Assembly: GCF_024360925.2 (NCBI RefSeq)
Contig: NZ_CP113517.1
Coordinates: 2,170,001 to 2,234,000, forward strand
Direction of reading: 5' to 3'
Origin: Methylomonas rapida
Lineage (GTDB): Bacteria > Pseudomonadota > Gammaproteobacteria > Methylococcales > Methylomonadaceae
Length of the DNA: 64,000 bases
Both the position numbers and the translations under genes were made by a program. Shown piece by piece: positions 28,187 to 38,608 of this stretch. The first letter of the stretch is position 1. Every line of letters begins with the position of its first letter. The notes beneath the pieces are model-generated. The model searched no databases. It was not told the origin of the DNA and saw only the letters and a list, made by a program, of their open reading frames with translations.

Positions 28187-28915
28187 TTAAACAAACGCTT
28201 TAAAAGTCAGCATCAGGCCGGACAGCGCCAGAAACGCCGAGAAGATCGAACGGTATTTTTTGCTATCGATTTGAGTATAAAGCGCCTCGTCGGTCAAACC
28301 GAACACCAAAACGCCTATCACCAGATAAATCAGGTTTTCGTTCAGCGAAATGTCGATTTGCCCGCGACTGAACAGCCAGAGGGTCAGCATTTGCACGGCC
28401 GCGAACGTGCCGTAACAGGCCGCAACCGTTGCCCGCGCCACATCCTTGTCATAGTTTTTATGGTGAACCAAGGCCGTCAGCATCGAGCCACCCAGATTGC
28501 TCATGCCATGGATGATGCCCATTGCGACGAAATAGGCTTTTTCGTATTTCATCAGTCCATTAGCCAAATGAGCGATCTTTTCGGAAAATTCCTTCAGTGC
28601 GATCAGCAATAAAAACAAGCCCATGAGCAAGCCGATATTGATACGGGCATGCGTCACCAAGAACAGGAAAATCGCCACTGGCGGCAATGTCAACAACAAC
28701 ACGTTGCGGTAAAACGAAAAGTCGATATGCGCGTGGTGTTTGGCGATTTGCATCAAATTAATGCTTAGGGAAATAGGCAGCAGCACAGTCAGCACGTCGA
28801 CAAAGCCATAGCCCAACAGCAGTAGAATGGGGGTGCCGAACAACAGTACGCCCGCGCCAAACAGGGTTTGGGCGATAGCCGTCGTCGCGACGGTGATTAA
28901 AATTTCGGGGGCCAT
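28187..28915 (-). CDS. TauE/SafE-family membrane transporter
   Basis: This 242-residue polytopic protein (about 7-8 TM helices) of the sulfite exporter TauE/SafE family starts at an ATG with GGAG 6 bp upstream. Family members move sulfite, sulfoacetate or other organic anions. The operon with crcB and DUF190 hints at anion export, but the substrate is not readable. The opening FGAGVLLFGTPILLLLGYGF and mid-protein GMSNLGGSMLTALV segments are typical. Confidence 0.83.
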   Translation of the reverse strand: MAPEILITVATTAIAQTLFGAGVLLFGTPILLLLGYGFVDVLTVLLPISLSINLMQIAKHHAHIDFSFYRNVLLLTLPPVAIFLFLVTHARINIGLLMGLFLLLIALKEFSEKIAHLANGLMKYEKAYFVAMGIIHGMSNLGGSMLTALVHHKNYDKDVARATVAACYGTFAAVQMLTLWLFSRGQIDISLNENLIYLVIGVLVFGLTDEALYTQIDSKKYRSIFSAFLALSGLMLTFKAFV

Positions 28916-29238
28916 TAGGTTCTCCAGATTGCCTCGATTTCATCGGAAAAATACAACAGAAGCCGCAGTTTATGACTGGTGCCATGATTTGCCAATCATT
29001 CTGACGGTGAAAATACATCGCTGGTTTGCAAAACGGGTGATTCTGAAGAAGTCCTTTGCTAGACCTGATCGCCAAAATTGCCAGAATATTCGGCAACATG
29101 GCGATCAGGCGAACGGTAATTGCGATCGGTTTATGACAGACCGTACAGCTTGATTTTCAGTTGGCTTATTTCGACTGTCGTTATAATTGACGACAATAAA
29201 TCCATTACGCATTTCTGGATGCATTAGCGAGATATTTC
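28916..29238. other. Divergent intergenic region with a long stem-loop
   Basis: Space between the leftward tauE/safE-crcB genes and the rightward gspE-type gene. It contains the hairpin at 29064-29109. I looked for a fluoride riboswitch before the crcB operon and did not recognise its conserved core. Confidence 0.5.
29064..29109. repeat. Perfect 11-bp inverted repeat forming a long stem-loop
   Basis: CCTGATCGCCA and its exact complement at 29099-29109 flank a smaller inner stem (TTGCC/GGCAA). It could be a protein-binding site or an RNA hairpin in either divergent leader. Confidence 0.5.
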
Positions 29239-30945
29239 ATGGAAACCGTCAGCCCCCCCGAAAAATACGCCGACTTCATTAGTCAGCTGAAACGCAACGG
29301 CAAGTTGTCCGATAGCGACCTGACCAAGGCGCGGCGCATGCAAAAATCCGCGCAAGACGATAGTTTGCCGCAGATGTTGATCAAGTTGGGATTATGCTCG
29401 GATGCCGACGTAGCCGATACCTTTGCCCAGACGCGCGCGCTCGATCGCTTGCGGCCGGAACATTATCCGCCGCAATCGCCCTTTCAAGACGAGGTGTCGC
29501 TGCGGTTTTTGAAATATCACCATGTGGTCGGCTTGCAAGCCGATGATGAAGCGCTGGATGTCGCTGTGGTAGACCCGGAAGACGATTATCTGCCGCAGGC
29601 CTTGAAGCTGGCGACCGGCAAGCAGATCAGGTTGCATGTCGGGCAAATGTCGGAAATAGACGCCGCGCTGGAAGTGCAATACGGCGAAGGCAAATCGCAA
29701 ATGGACAAATTGGTCGACGGCCTGGTGGTCGAGCAAGAAGATAACGAGGATTTGGAGCATCTGAAAGACTTGGCCAGCGAAGCGCCCATCATTCGGATGG
29801 TCAACTTCATCCTGCAAAAAGCCGTCGAAAGCCGCGCATCGGACGTGCATATCGAACCTTTCGAGCAAAGCCTGAAAGTCCGGCTACGCATCGACGGGGT
29901 GCTGCAGGACATCGATTCGCCGCCGGTCGCTTCCACCGCCGCCGTGTTGTCGCGTATCAAGATCATGGCGAAACTGAACATCGCCGAGCGCCGTTTGCCG
30001 CAGGATGGACGCATCAAGTTGCAGATGGTGGGAAAGGAATTGGATCTAAGGGTTTCGACGGTGCCGACGCTGTACGGTGAGAGCGTGGTGATTCGTTTGC
30101 TGGACAAGGAAAACGCGGTGCTGGATTTCAATACCCTGGGATTCGTCGGCAAACAGGCGGAAAATTTCATGCATGTGTTGTCTCAGCCGCACGGCATCAT
30201 CCTGATCACGGGGCCGACCGGCAGCGGTAAATCCACCAGTCTGTATGCGGCGCTGAAAACCCTGAATACGTCCGAGCGCAAGATCATCACGGTGGAAGAT
30301 CCGGTCGAATATCAGTTGGAAGGCATCAATCAGATTCAAGCCAAGCCGCAAATCGGCTTGACCTTCGCCTCGGCCTTGCGCTCCATCGTGCGGCAGGACC
30401 CGGATGTGATCATGATAGGCGAGATGCGCGACCTGGAAACCGCCCGCATCGCCGTGCAATCCGCGTTGACGGGGCACTTGGTGCTGTCCACGTTGCACAC
30501 CAACGACGCGGCCGCCGGTATCACGCGGCTGCAGGACATGGGCTTGGAGGAATACCTATTAAGCTCGACCATCAACGGCATCCTGGCCCAGCGCCTGGTC
30601 AGGCGGTTATGTCCGGCTTGCAAGGAGGCCTATCCGGCTTCAGATACTTTAATTGAAGAGATGCAACTGCGGCGCTGGCAACCGGAGGGCGAAATATTGC
30701 TGTACAAGCCGGTTGGCTGTCCCGCGTGTAACGGCATAGGCTACAAGGGACGTTTGGCCATCATCGAATTCTTGACGATGAGCGATGCGATTCGCAAGCA
30801 GATTATGAAACACGAAGAAGCCTATGTGATTCAGCAACAAGCGATCAAGGAAGGCATGCAGACCATGTACGATGATGGCGTCGGCAAGGCCTTGCAAAGT
30901 ATCACGACGCTGGAAGAAGTCTTGCGGGTGACGACCGAGGCCTAG
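29239..30945 (+). CDS. gspE: Type II secretion / type IV pilus-type assembly ATPase (GspE-like)
   Basis: This 568-residue secretion ATPase has an N-terminal N1E-like helical domain (10-150), then the core: Walker A GPTGSGKST with K331, the Asp box (ITVEDPVEYQLEGINQ), Walker B (DPDVIMIGEMRDLETA), the His box (LSTLHTNDAA), and a Zn-binding CxxC...CxxC pair (LCPACKEA, GCPACNG) found in GspE and PilB. It powers pseudopilus or pilus assembly at the inner membrane. GspE is preferred over PilB because of length and overall motif spacing, but no other gsp gene is adjacent. Most likely an orphan gspE with partners elsewhere. Confidence 0.85.
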   Translation: METVSPPEKYADFISQLKRNGKLSDSDLTKARRMQKSAQDDSLPQMLIKLGLCSDADVADTFAQTRALDRLRPEHYPPQSPFQDEVSLRFLKYHHVVGLQADDEALDVAVVDPEDDYLPQALKLATGKQIRLHVGQMSEIDAALEVQYGEGKSQMDKLVDGLVVEQEDNEDLEHLKDLASEAPIIRMVNFILQKAVESRASDVHIEPFEQSLKVRLRIDGVLQDIDSPPVASTAAVLSRIKIMAKLNIAERRLPQDGRIKLQMVGKELDLRVSTVPTLYGESVVIRLLDKENAVLDFNTLGFVGKQAENFMHVLSQPHGIILITGPTGSGKSTSLYAALKTLNTSERKIITVEDPVEYQLEGINQIQAKPQIGLTFASALRSIVRQDPDVIMIGEMRDLETARIAVQSALTGHLVLSTLHTNDAAAGITRLQDMGLEEYLLSSTINGILAQRLVRRLCPACKEAYPASDTLIEEMQLRRWQPEGEILLYKPVGCPACNGIGYKGRLAIIEFLTMSDAIRKQIMKHEEAYVIQQQAIKEGMQTMYDDGVGKALQSITTLEEVLRVTTEA

Positions 30946-30955
30946 ACTTCAATTT

Positions 30956-30981
30956 GGTGCGGTAGCTGAAGCTACCGCACC
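30956..30981. terminator. Bidirectional hairpin between gspE and fhs
   Basis: A perfect 11-bp stem (GGTGCGGTAGC, loop TGAA, GCTACCGCACC) sits 10 bp past the gspE stop and 11 bp before the fhs stop on the other strand. A short U-run (CTTTC) follows. Confidence 0.75.
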
Positions 30982-30992
30982 TTTCGGTCAAT

Positions 30993-32666
30993 TTAAAACA
31001 AACCGCTGATCACGCCGTCGTCGCTGATGTCGATGCGCTCGGCGGCCGGCACTTTCGGTAGGCCCGGCATCGTCATCATGTCGCCGGCAATCGCGACGAT
31101 GAAACCGGCACCGTTGGCCAGGCGTACTTCGCTGATTTCGACGTTATGACCGGAAGGCGCGCCCTTGGCGTTCGGGTTGGTCGTGAACGACATCTGGGTC
31201 TTGGCCATGCAAATCGGGAAGTCGCCGTAGTTGGCCTGTAGCGCCTTGATTTCGGCCATGACCTTCGGGCTGGCGCTGACGCTGCCGGCACCATACAGCT
31301 TGGTGGCGATGGCTTCTATCTTGTTCCACAGCGGCAATTCGCTGTCGTAGACATAGTTGAACGCCGGCTCGCGCTGGTCGACGATGTTCAATACTTCGTG
31401 CGCCAAGTCTTCCGCGCCGGCCCCGCCATGGGCCCAGTGCTTGGCGATCACGCATTTGGCGCCCAGGGCTTCGCATTTTTGTTTCAACAGCTCGATTTCG
31501 GCGTCGGTATCGAAGCTGAAATGGTTGATGCTGACCACGCACGGCAGGCCGTAATGTTGAGTAATGTTGTGCAGGTGGCGTTCCAGGTTGGCTAAACCTT
31601 TTTCCAATGCTTCCAGGTTTTCTTGATTCAATTCGTCCTTGGCGACGCCCCCGTGGAATTTCAGGGCCCGCACGGTCGCGACCAACACCACAGCCGATGG
31701 CTTGAGGCCGGACATCCGGCATTTGATGTCCAGGAATTTCTCCGCACCCAAATCGGCGCCGAAGCCGGCTTCGGTCACGGCGTAATCGGCCAGTTTCAAT
31801 GCGGTTTTGGTCGCCGTAACAGTGTTGCAGCCATGTGCGATGTTCGCGAACGGGCCGCCATGGATGATGGCCAGGTTGTTTTCCAGGGTTTGCACCAAGT
31901 TCGGCTTGATCGCGTCTTTCAGGACTGCCGCCATCGCGCCGTGGGCGTTCAGGTCTTTGGCGTAAACCGGCGTGACTTTGTCGGATTTGTAGCCAATGAC
32001 GATACGGCCCAAGCGTTCCTTCAAGTCGGCGCGGCTGGTGGCCAGACATAGAATTGCCATCACTTCCGAGGCGACGACGATATCGAATCCATCCTCGCGC
32101 AAATAGCCGTTGGCAGGGCCGCCCATGCCGACCACGATCTTGCGCAGCGCCCGGTCGTTCATGTCGACCACGCGTTTCCATTGGATGCGGCGCGGGTCGA
32201 TGTCCAGCTTGTTGCCGTGGTTGATATGGTTGTCGATCAACGCGGACAATAAATTATGCGCGATGCCGATCGCATGGAAGTCGCCGGTGAAATGCAGATT
32301 GATGTCTTCCATCGGCACCACCTGGGCATAGCCGCCGCCGGCCGCGCCGCCTTTGACGCCGAAGCACGGGCCTAAAGAGGGTTCGCGCAGGCAGATGATG
32401 GTTTTCTTGCCCAGCCGGTTCAGCGCATCGCCCAAACCCACCGTCGTCGTGGTCTTGCCTTCGCCGGCCGGGGTCGGGCTGATCGCGGTGACCAAAATCA
32501 ATTTGCCGTCGGTTTTGTCGGTCAGGCTGTTGACGTATTCCAGCGAGATCTTGGCCTTGTAATGACCGTAAGGGTCGAGATGTTCGGCCGGTATGCCGAA
32601 TTTTTCGCCCGCCAAGTCGATGATGGGGCGCATCTTGGCTTGTTGGGCAATTTCGATGTCTGACAT
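30993..32666 (-). CDS. fhs: Formate-tetrahydrofolate ligase
   Basis: This 557-residue ATP-dependent enzyme (also called FtfL) makes 10-formyl-tetrahydrofolate from formate. It is the entry point of formate into the C1-folate pool and the serine cycle. The P-loop is [18 protein letters not shown]. Conserved stretches include [25 protein letters not shown] and the C-terminal [23 protein letters not shown] ribosome site precedes the ATG. It lies in the same orientation as mtdA-gck-glyA but is separated by a GST and a small gene. Confidence 0.96.
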   Translation of the reverse strand: MSDIEIAQQAKMRPIIDLAGEKFGIPAEHLDPYGHYKAKISLEYVNSLTDKTDGKLILVTAISPTPAGEGKTTTTVGLGDALNRLGKKTIICLREPSLGPCFGVKGGAAGGGYAQVVPMEDINLHFTGDFHAIGIAHNLLSALIDNHINHGNKLDIDPRRIQWKRVVDMNDRALRKIVVGMGGPANGYLREDGFDIVVASEVMAILCLATSRADLKERLGRIVIGYKSDKVTPVYAKDLNAHGAMAAVLKDAIKPNLVQTLENNLAIIHGGPFANIAHGCNTVTATKTALKLADYAVTEAGFGADLGAEKFLDIKCRMSGLKPSAVVLVATVRALKFHGGVAKDELNQENLEALEKGLANLERHLHNITQHYGLPCVVSINHFSFDTDAEIELLKQKCEALGAKCVIAKHWAHGGAGAEDLAHEVLNIVDQREPAFNYVYDSELPLWNKIEAIATKLYGAGSVSASPKVMAEIKALQANYGDFPICMAKTQMSFTTNPNAKGAPSGHNVEISEVRLANGAGFIVAIAGDMMTMPGLPKVPAAERIDISDDGVISGLF

Positions 32667-32740
32667 GAATGTCTCCTGACAAAAAATATTAAATGCTTAG
32701 TTTATAAAGAATAATTAATGGTCGACCGTTTCGGTGGATG

Positions 32741-33058
32741 TTAGCGCTTCTGATACTCGTCGGGGCCAGGTCTCAGGACACCCAAAGGTCTGTTGAACGT
32801 AAAATCATATGGCGTTATGACCAAGCCATTTTTGGCATCGGCAAAAGCTTGGTTGCTGGGATTCAACTCGGCTATTGCCAGCATGGGCGAAATTGCCGCA
32901 AAGATCACGCTACCCGCAATTGTCATCGCTAAACCAATAGGACGATAAAGCAAGACATCGGCATAAATATCCGCTAAATCGACACGATCGTTTGCGTTTG
33001 TTTGCAATGATAAACTGAGTAGCGAAGCCGATATTAAGGCTTTGATTTTTTTATTCAT
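32741..33058 (-). CDS. Small exported or membrane protein of unknown function
   Basis: The 105-residue protein has an N-terminal signal-like segment (KKIKALISASLLSLSLQTNAN), a hydrophobic helix at about 43-62 (GLAMTIAGSVIFAAISPMLA) and a C-terminal Phe-Asn-Arg-Pro stretch (ITPYDFTFNRPLG). I recall similar small proteins in other gammaproteobacteria but cannot name a function. It starts 15 bp after the GST stop and is likely co-transcribed with it. Confidence 0.7.
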   Translation of the reverse strand: MNKKIKALISASLLSLSLQTNANDRVDLADIYADVLLYRPIGLAMTIAGSVIFAAISPMLAIAELNPSNQAFADAKNGLVITPYDFTFNRPLGVLRPGPDEYQKR

Positions 33059-33072
33059 ACGGGCTCCGTAAC

Positions 33073-33726
33073 TCAGGGGAACAGCACGGCTTCATCGTTT
33101 TTAGACCAGGGTTGATAAGTATGCATTGCCTGGGCTAATAGGGGCGAATCCAAAAAATTTTGCAGCCAGCCTCGCAACGCCGGATAAGCGGAGCTGGCAA
33201 ACCAATCGCGGTCGACTGCGGCAAATTGGCGGATGAATGGCGCGATCGCGGCGTCGGCCAAACCGAATCGCGGGCCGCTTAAGCAAGCATTTCGCTCAAG
33301 ACGCTGTTCCAATTCAGCCAAGAATAATTCGCCATGGGTCCGATAATACTCGATCGGGTGTTCCGGATAACGATCCGCGTATTTGTAACGGTCCAGATAG
33401 TATTTAAATTCGCCGTCGTTCCGTCTGATCAAGCTTTGCGCTTGAGATTGCGTTTCCAGCCAATGATCAGGATCGTTGAGTCCCAGCGCCCATGACATGA
33501 TGTCCAAACTTTCGTCTATGACCTCGCTGCTCGGTAAGACCAAAACCGGCACCGTGCCTTTCGGCGATGCTTCCAGCATGGCCTGGGGTTTGTTCTTAAG
33601 TTGCACTTCTCGAAGTTCGACGGCAATGCCGGCATAGGCAATCACCAAACGGGCGCGCATCGCATAGGGACAGCGGCGGAAGCTATACAGTATCGGGAGT
33701 CGGTCCAAAGTAAAACGATTGTTCAT
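33073..33726 (-). CDS. Glutathione S-transferase family protein
   Basis: This 217-residue GST has an N-terminal thioredoxin-like domain with the catalytic-site motif RRCPYAMR (C19), the cis-Pro segment KGTVPVLVLP and the glutathione-binding ESLDIMSW. An all-helical C-terminal domain follows. The CPYA motif with a nearby Cys points to the omega/GRX2-like, thiol-transferase type. Substrate unknown. Lies between glyA and fhs. Confidence 0.9.
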   Translation of the reverse strand: MNNRFTLDRLPILYSFRRCPYAMRARLVIAYAGIAVELREVQLKNKPQAMLEASPKGTVPVLVLPSSEVIDESLDIMSWALGLNDPDHWLETQSQAQSLIRRNDGEFKYYLDRYKYADRYPEHPIEYYRTHGELFLAELEQRLERNACLSGPRFGLADAAIAPFIRQFAAVDRDWFASSAYPALRGWLQNFLDSPLLAQAMHTYQPWSKNDEAVLFP

Positions 33727-33735
33727 GCATTAAAC

Positions 33736-33766
33736 GGGTGCAATCTGGCTTGCGCCGATTGCACCC
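33736..33766 (-). terminator. Hairpin downstream of glyA
   Basis: A perfect 10-bp stem (GGGTGCAATC/GATTGCACCC) with an 11-nt loop in the 59-bp gap between glyA and the GST gene. No U-run, so it may only attenuate readthrough. Confidence 0.5.
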
Positions 33767-33785
33767 TGCATTCCGCGAAGTTAGA

Positions 33786-35045
33786 TTAGGCCTCCGAATA
33801 TACCGGAAAGCGTGAACACAACAATTTGACTTTGTCGCGCACCGCCGCGATGACGTTTTCGTCGTCGAGGTTGTCCATCACGTCGCACATCAGGTTGGCG
33901 ATTTCCCGCACCTGATCTTCCTTGAAGCCGCGAGTGGTCGGGGCCGGGGTGCCGACGCGGATGCCGCTGGTCACGAAGGGTGATTGCGGGTCGTTGGGCA
34001 CGGCGTTCTTGTTGACGGTGATGTGGGCGCGGCCCAGGGCGGCGTCGGCGGCCTTGCCGGTGATGCCCTTGGCAATCAGCGAAACCAGCATCAAATGGTT
34101 GTCGGTGCCGCCGGATACTACGTCGTAACCGCGTTTGATGAAGACTTCGGCCATCGCCCGTGCGTTGTTGACGACTTGCTGCTGATAAGTTTTGAACTCC
34201 GGCGTCATGGCTTCCTTGAACGCCACAGCCTTGGCGGCGATCACGTGCATTAGCGGACCACCTTGAATGCCGGGGAAGATATTGGCGTTGAGCTTTTTCT
34301 CCAATTCCGGATTGCTCCTGGCCAAAATCAAGCCGCCGCGCGGGCCGCGCAGGGATTTGTGCGTGGTGCTGGTAACGACGTCCGCGATGGGCACTGGATT
34401 GGGATAAAGACCGGCGGCCACGAGGCCAGCAACGTGGGCCATGTCCACGACATAATAAGCGCCGACTTTATCGGCGATGTCGCGGAAACGTTGCCAATCC
34501 CAGATGCGCGAATAGGCCGAGAAGCCGGCGATGATCATTTTGGGTTTGTGTTCCAAGGCCAAGGCTTCGACTTGGTCGTAATCGATCTCGCCAGTTTCGG
34601 GATTCAAGCCGTACTGAATCGCGTTATAAATCTTGCCGGAGAAGTTGGGCTTGGCGCCGTGGGTCAAATGGCCGCCGTCGGCCAGGCTCAGGCCCAGAAT
34701 GGTGTCGCCGGGCTGCACCAGGGACATGAATACCGCCATGTTGGCCTGTGAGCCGGAGTGCGGCTGCACGTTGGCGTAATCGGCGCCGAACAGTGCCTTG
34801 GCGCGGTCTATGGCCAGTTGCTCGACGATGTCGACGTATTCGCAGCCGCCGTAATAGCGTTTTTCCGGGTAACCTTCGGCGTATTTGTTGGTCAGCAAAG
34901 TGCCTTGCGCTTCCAGTACGCGCGGGCTGGCGTAATTTTCGGAAGCGATCAGTTCGATGTGGTCTTCCTGACGTTGCCGCTCCTGCTCGATGGCCTGGAA
35001 TAATTCGTTGTCAAAGCCTTCGATGGTCATCGATTGATTAAACAT
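33786..35045 (-). CDS. glyA: Serine hydroxymethyltransferase
   Basis: This 419-residue PLP enzyme interconverts glycine plus methylene-tetrahydrofolate and serine. In methylotrophs it is the C1-fixing step of the serine cycle. The PLP lysine is K230 in [23 protein letters not shown] near the N-terminus and [14 protein letters not shown] are family hallmarks. GGAG precedes the ATG at 35045. It is third in the leftward run mtdA-gck-glyA. Confidence 0.97.
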   Translation of the reverse strand: MFNQSMTIEGFDNELFQAIEQERQRQEDHIELIASENYASPRVLEAQGTLLTNKYAEGYPEKRYYGGCEYVDIVEQLAIDRAKALFGADYANVQPHSGSQANMAVFMSLVQPGDTILGLSLADGGHLTHGAKPNFSGKIYNAIQYGLNPETGEIDYDQVEALALEHKPKMIIAGFSAYSRIWDWQRFRDIADKVGAYYVVDMAHVAGLVAAGLYPNPVPIADVVTSTTHKSLRGPRGGLILARSNPELEKKLNANIFPGIQGGPLMHVIAAKAVAFKEAMTPEFKTYQQQVVNNARAMAEVFIKRGYDVVSGGTDNHLMLVSLIAKGITGKAADAALGRAHITVNKNAVPNDPQSPFVTSGIRVGTPAPTTRGFKEDQVREIANLMCDVMDNLDDENVIAAVRDKVKLLCSRFPVYSEA

Positions 35046-35065
35046 GGTGATCTCCTGATAGGGTT

Positions 35066-36433
35066 TTATTCGGTAATAGGGTGCAGCAATAGTATTTGCA
35101 AATCGGCGACATTGGTAGAGGTGGCGCCGGTGATGACTAAATCATTCGAGGCTTTCAGCGCTGTATACGCGTCATTGTCAGCAAGCGCCGCTTCAGGGGC
35201 TATGCCGGCCGCGCGCATGTGGGTCAATGTTTGGCCATCGACGAGCCCGCCGGCGGCGTCGGTCGGGCCATCGCGGCCATCGGTGCCCGCGCTCAAAAAA
35301 GTCCAATGCTGTTTCAAGCCCAGTTTTTCCATGGCCAGTGCAAACGCCAGCGTCATTTCCTGGTTGCGGCCGCCTTTACCTTGGCCCGTCACAGTCACGG
35401 TGGTTTCACCGCCTGCGATCAACGCGACGGGTTGTTGGAGTCCGGCGTGGTAGCGTTGCTTGCAATTCACGGCCAATTGGCTGGCGACCTCGCGCGCTTC
35501 GCCGCACAAGCTTGAGTGGTACAGTTCTGCTTCATAACCCAGGGTTTGGGCGGCTTTCATCGCGGCGGCGACGCTGAGCGCGTTGCTACCGATCAGTGTG
35601 TGGCTCACATGGTGTAACAATGCGGCGTCAGATTTCAGGGTTTCGTCTCGTAGGCCCCGCTTGCCCTGCTCGAGATGCTCTCTAACCCTGACAGGCGTTT
35701 GGTTCCAGAGTTGCCGGGTTTGCAAAATCTCGATCGCCTCGGCAAAGGTCGTATCGTCGGCCACGGTCGGGCCGCTGGCGATCACGCTCAAATCGTCGTC
35801 CAAGACATCGGATAATATCATGGCATGCAAATCGGCCGGCGCGGATAGTTTCGCCAAGCCGCCGCCCTTGAGTCGAGAGAGATGCTTGCGCACGCAATTA
35901 AGCTGATGAATGCTGGCGCCGCTATTCAACAACAATTGGGTCGTGGTGATTTTATCGGCCAGGCAGAGGCCATCAACCGGGCAGGGGAGTAGCGCCGAGC
36001 CGCCGCCCGAGATCAATGCCAACACCAATTCGTTTTTTTGCGCCCGTTGCACGCTTGAGGCCATGATTTCAGCGGCGCGCAGGCCGTTTTCGTCCGGCAG
36101 CGGATGACCAGCCGCAAGCACCTCAAAGCCTTCGATGGGCCGGGCGTTCTCGTAGGTGGTGACGATGAGGCCGGGGACTGTCAGTAAATCCGATGGTATG
36201 GTGGAACGGGTTGCCTCAGCCATTACGCAGGCGGCTTTGCCAAAGGCTATGACTCGAATCCTATGCCAGTCGCCGCTACGAGTCTGGCTGTTGTCGGCAT
36301 TGAGACCAAGGCAAAAGCGCCCCGCGCGATTGAGCAGATGCTTGGTAACCGCGGTGGCGGGATCGGCGGCGGCTATGCCCGCCTTGAGCAATTCAAGGCA
36401 ATGCGCGCGCCGTTCGGCTGCTCGATGAACCAT
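35066..36433 (-). CDS. gck: Glycerate 2-kinase (MOFRL family)
   Basis: The ATG at 36433 gives 455 residues. A longer frame to 36520 would run into the end of mtdA. MOFRL/glycerate kinases phosphorylate D-glycerate to 2-phosphoglycerate in the serine cycle. Family signs are [12 protein letters not shown], the [10 protein letters not shown] glycine loop, [35 protein letters not shown] and the [17 protein letters not shown]-terminal motif. It starts 10 bp after the mtdA stop. Confidence 0.94.
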   Translation of the reverse strand: MVHRAAERRAHCLELLKAGIAAADPATAVTKHLLNRAGRFCLGLNADNSQTRSGDWHRIRVIAFGKAACVMAEATRSTIPSDLLTVPGLIVTTYENARPIEGFEVLAAGHPLPDENGLRAAEIMASSVQRAQKNELVLALISGGGSALLPCPVDGLCLADKITTTQLLLNSGASIHQLNCVRKHLSRLKGGGLAKLSAPADLHAMILSDVLDDDLSVIASGPTVADDTTFAEAIEILQTRQLWNQTPVRVREHLEQGKRGLRDETLKSDAALLHHVSHTLIGSNALSVAAAMKAAQTLGYEAELYHSSLCGEAREVASQLAVNCKQRYHAGLQQPVALIAGGETTVTVTGQGKGGRNQEMTLAFALAMEKLGLKQHWTFLSAGTDGRDGPTDAAGGLVDGQTLTHMRAAGIAPEAALADNDAYTALKASNDLVITGATSTNVADLQILLLHPITE

Positions 36434-36443
36434 GGCCCCTAAT

Positions 36444-37301
36444 TCAGGCCATGTCTTTGGCCAGTTTGAAGATAACCTCGGCGTCAAGCACCTGTTTGTT
36501 ATCTTCAAAAAGCTTGGCAATGCAGGCCCGGTGCAGGGCTAATTTCAACGCGCCAAAGCCGATCGCGCCCCAAATGATTTTGCCGTGGCGGTCCTTGCCT
36601 TTGTCCATGACTTCCGTGCCGCCAATGCCGACTGGCGGGGTAGCATTGGCATCAGCCAATACTTCCAGATTCGGGTTGTTCTGCCAATGTTCCGGTTTCA
36701 ACAATTCCACCCCCGCAGCGCCGGTGGCGAAGACGATGTGGGCGTCTTGAATCGCGGCTGCCCGCGCATCGAAATCATCAGCCTGGATCGGGGTAATGTC
36801 GACGTTAAAACGCTCCTTCATCGCGAAACAAGCCTTTTCCGCGTTGAAAATATGTCTTGAGGTAATGCAGACTTCCGCGCCTTCCAATGCCATCATCGCG
36901 GCGGCGCGCTGGCCAACCGGCCCTGTACCCGCCAGTACCACCGCTTTTTTGCCGGCCAGCGCGGTGCTTTGTGCAATTCTTGCCACCGCGGCGGCAGCCG
37001 TGGTGTTGCTGCCATTGCTATCCAGCATCACGGACACTTGAAAGCCAGGAAAAAAATGCTTTTGCACCGCGGCCAATAACATTTGGCCGGCCTCCATGTT
37101 GCTGCCGCCAACGAAGATGGCGGTATTTTTCTTGTCTTTGGGCGCGCGGGTAAAAATGCAGCCTTCAACCAATGCGCCGACATTTTCCGGAGTAAGTCCG
37201 CCATGGCCGATGACATGATCGGCGCCGCCATCGTAAGCCACGACCGTGTCGAAGGCCGAGGGGTGCGTGTCGGTGTCGAACTGGAATAGCAATTTTTTCA
37301 T
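36444..37301 (-). CDS. mtdA: NADP-dependent methylene-H4MPT / methylene-H4F dehydrogenase
   Basis: This 285-residue MtdA oxidises methylene-H4MPT or methylene-H4F with NADP+. The opening MKKLLFQFDTDTHPSAFD, the MLDSNGSNTTAAAAVARI segment, the VLAGTGPVGQRAAA nucleotide loop and the end LHRACIAKLFED closely match the Methylobacterium extorquens protein as I remember it. It is a strong marker of methylotrophy. First gene of mtdA-gck-glyA, divergent from mdh. Confidence 0.95.
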   Translation of the reverse strand: MKKLLFQFDTDTHPSAFDTVVAYDGGADHVIGHGGLTPENVGALVEGCIFTRAPKDKKNTAIFVGGSNMEAGQMLLAAVQKHFFPGFQVSVMLDSNGSNTTAAAAVARIAQSTALAGKKAVVLAGTGPVGQRAAAMMALEGAEVCITSRHIFNAEKACFAMKERFNVDITPIQADDFDARAAAIQDAHIVFATGAAGVELLKPEHWQNNPNLEVLADANATPPVGIGGTEVMDKGKDRHGKIIWGAIGFGALKLALHRACIAKLFEDNKQVLDAEVIFKLAKDMA

Positions 37302-37497
37302 TCACTTACCTGAAATATAGGGGGCGTTCGTTTTGAGGCGCGCCATTATACAAGGATATTTACCGGGTCGCCTCACAATCCAATAAGCTTTGACCAAACG
37401 CGGAATGTGGTATCGTTTGCGGCAAAAAGAGTGTGGACGCGCGTACCTTGCATTCGGCGCCGTTCGTCATCAACACCCAATAATTAAAAAGGAAGCC

Positions 37498-38475
37498 ATG
37501 AAAACACCCGTCGATATTGCCGTGACAGGCGCTGCTGGCCAAATTAGCTACTCATTGTTGTTTCGTCTGGCGGCGGGAGACTTGTTGGGACCCGATCAGC
37601 CCATCGTACTGCGCTTGTTGGAAATTACCCCGGCATTGGAGGTGCTGAAAGGGGTAGTCATGGAATTACATGATTGCGCCTTTCCGCTGCTGCACAAGGT
37701 CGTCATCACCGATGACCCCAAAGTGGCCTTCGATAACGTCGATTATGCCTTCCTGATTGGCGCCAAGCCGCGCCGACACGGCATGCTCAGGAGCGATTTG
37801 CTATCGGAAAACGCCGAAATTTTCATCGTGCAAGGGCGGGCGTTGAACGAAGCCGCCAGTCGCAACGTCAAGGTATTGGTCACCGGCAATCCGGCCAACA
37901 CCAACGCCTACCTTGCCATCAGTCAGGCACCCGATCTGGCGCCGGAATGTTTCGCGGCGATGACGATGCTGGACCACACGCGCGCAGTCAGTCAATTGGC
38001 GCAAAAATGCGGGGTACTGACCAAGGACATCAAAAACATCACGGTGTGGGGCAATCACTCCTGCATGCAGTATCCGGACCTGCATCATGCCCGCGTCAAG
38101 GGACAGGAGGCACTGTCGCTGGTTGAGCATGACTGGTTCGTCAACGAATTTTTACCGACCGTCCAGCATCGCGGCACGGAAGTCATCAAGACTCGTGGTC
38201 AATCCAGCGCGGGTTCCGCGGCCAATGCGGTGATCAAGCACATGTCTACCTGGATAAACGGCACCGATGACGGCGATTGGGTCAGCATGGCGGTGCCTTC
38301 GGATGGTAGTTATGGTATCGAACCGGGCTTGGTGTTTTCGTTTCCGGTGACGGTGACAAACGGCCAGTACAACATCGTAAAAGGCCTGGATTTGAATGAA
38401 TTCAGCCTGGAAAGACTGCGGCAAAATCAGGCCGAGTTGATCGAAGAGCGGCAAATGGTCAGGCATTTGCTTTAA
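37498..38475 (+). CDS. mdh: Malate dehydrogenase (NAD-dependent)
   Basis: The ATG at 37498, with AAGGA 6 bp upstream, gives 325 residues. A TTG at 37390 adds 36 residues without family match. The protein shows the Rossmann motif [18 protein letters not shown], substrate arginines in [25 protein letters not shown] and the catalytic histidine in [11 protein letters not shown]. It interconverts malate and oxaloacetate, a serine-cycle and TCA step. Divergent from the mtdA operon, with a 196-bp shared promoter region. Confidence 0.95.
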   Translation: MKTPVDIAVTGAAGQISYSLLFRLAAGDLLGPDQPIVLRLLEITPALEVLKGVVMELHDCAFPLLHKVVITDDPKVAFDNVDYAFLIGAKPRRHGMLRSDLLSENAEIFIVQGRALNEAASRNVKVLVTGNPANTNAYLAISQAPDLAPECFAAMTMLDHTRAVSQLAQKCGVLTKDIKNITVWGNHSCMQYPDLHHARVKGQEALSLVEHDWFVNEFLPTVQHRGTEVIKTRGQSSAGSAANAVIKHMSTWINGTDDGDWVSMAVPSDGSYGIEPGLVFSFPVTVTNGQYNIVKGLDLNEFSLERLRQNQAELIEERQMVRHLL

Positions 38476-38608
38476 CAGGCTCTTGATTTTATTCGTCTCT
38501 GAGGTTTACGGTCTGCTTGTGGGGTTAGACTGGTCTGGACGGTTCGCCGCAGGAACCCATAGGGGCTTGAAAGACAAATACGCATTCCCATGCAGGAGCG
38601 CGGGAACG

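Noticed and set aside
28916..29150. Fluoride riboswitch before the tauE/safE-crcB operon
   Set aside because: Looked for the conserved core on the minus strand and did not find it; only an unrelated stem-loop is seen.
31144..32181. 345-residue alternative frame inside fhs
   Set aside because: Arg/Gly-rich out-of-frame translation of fhs with no features.
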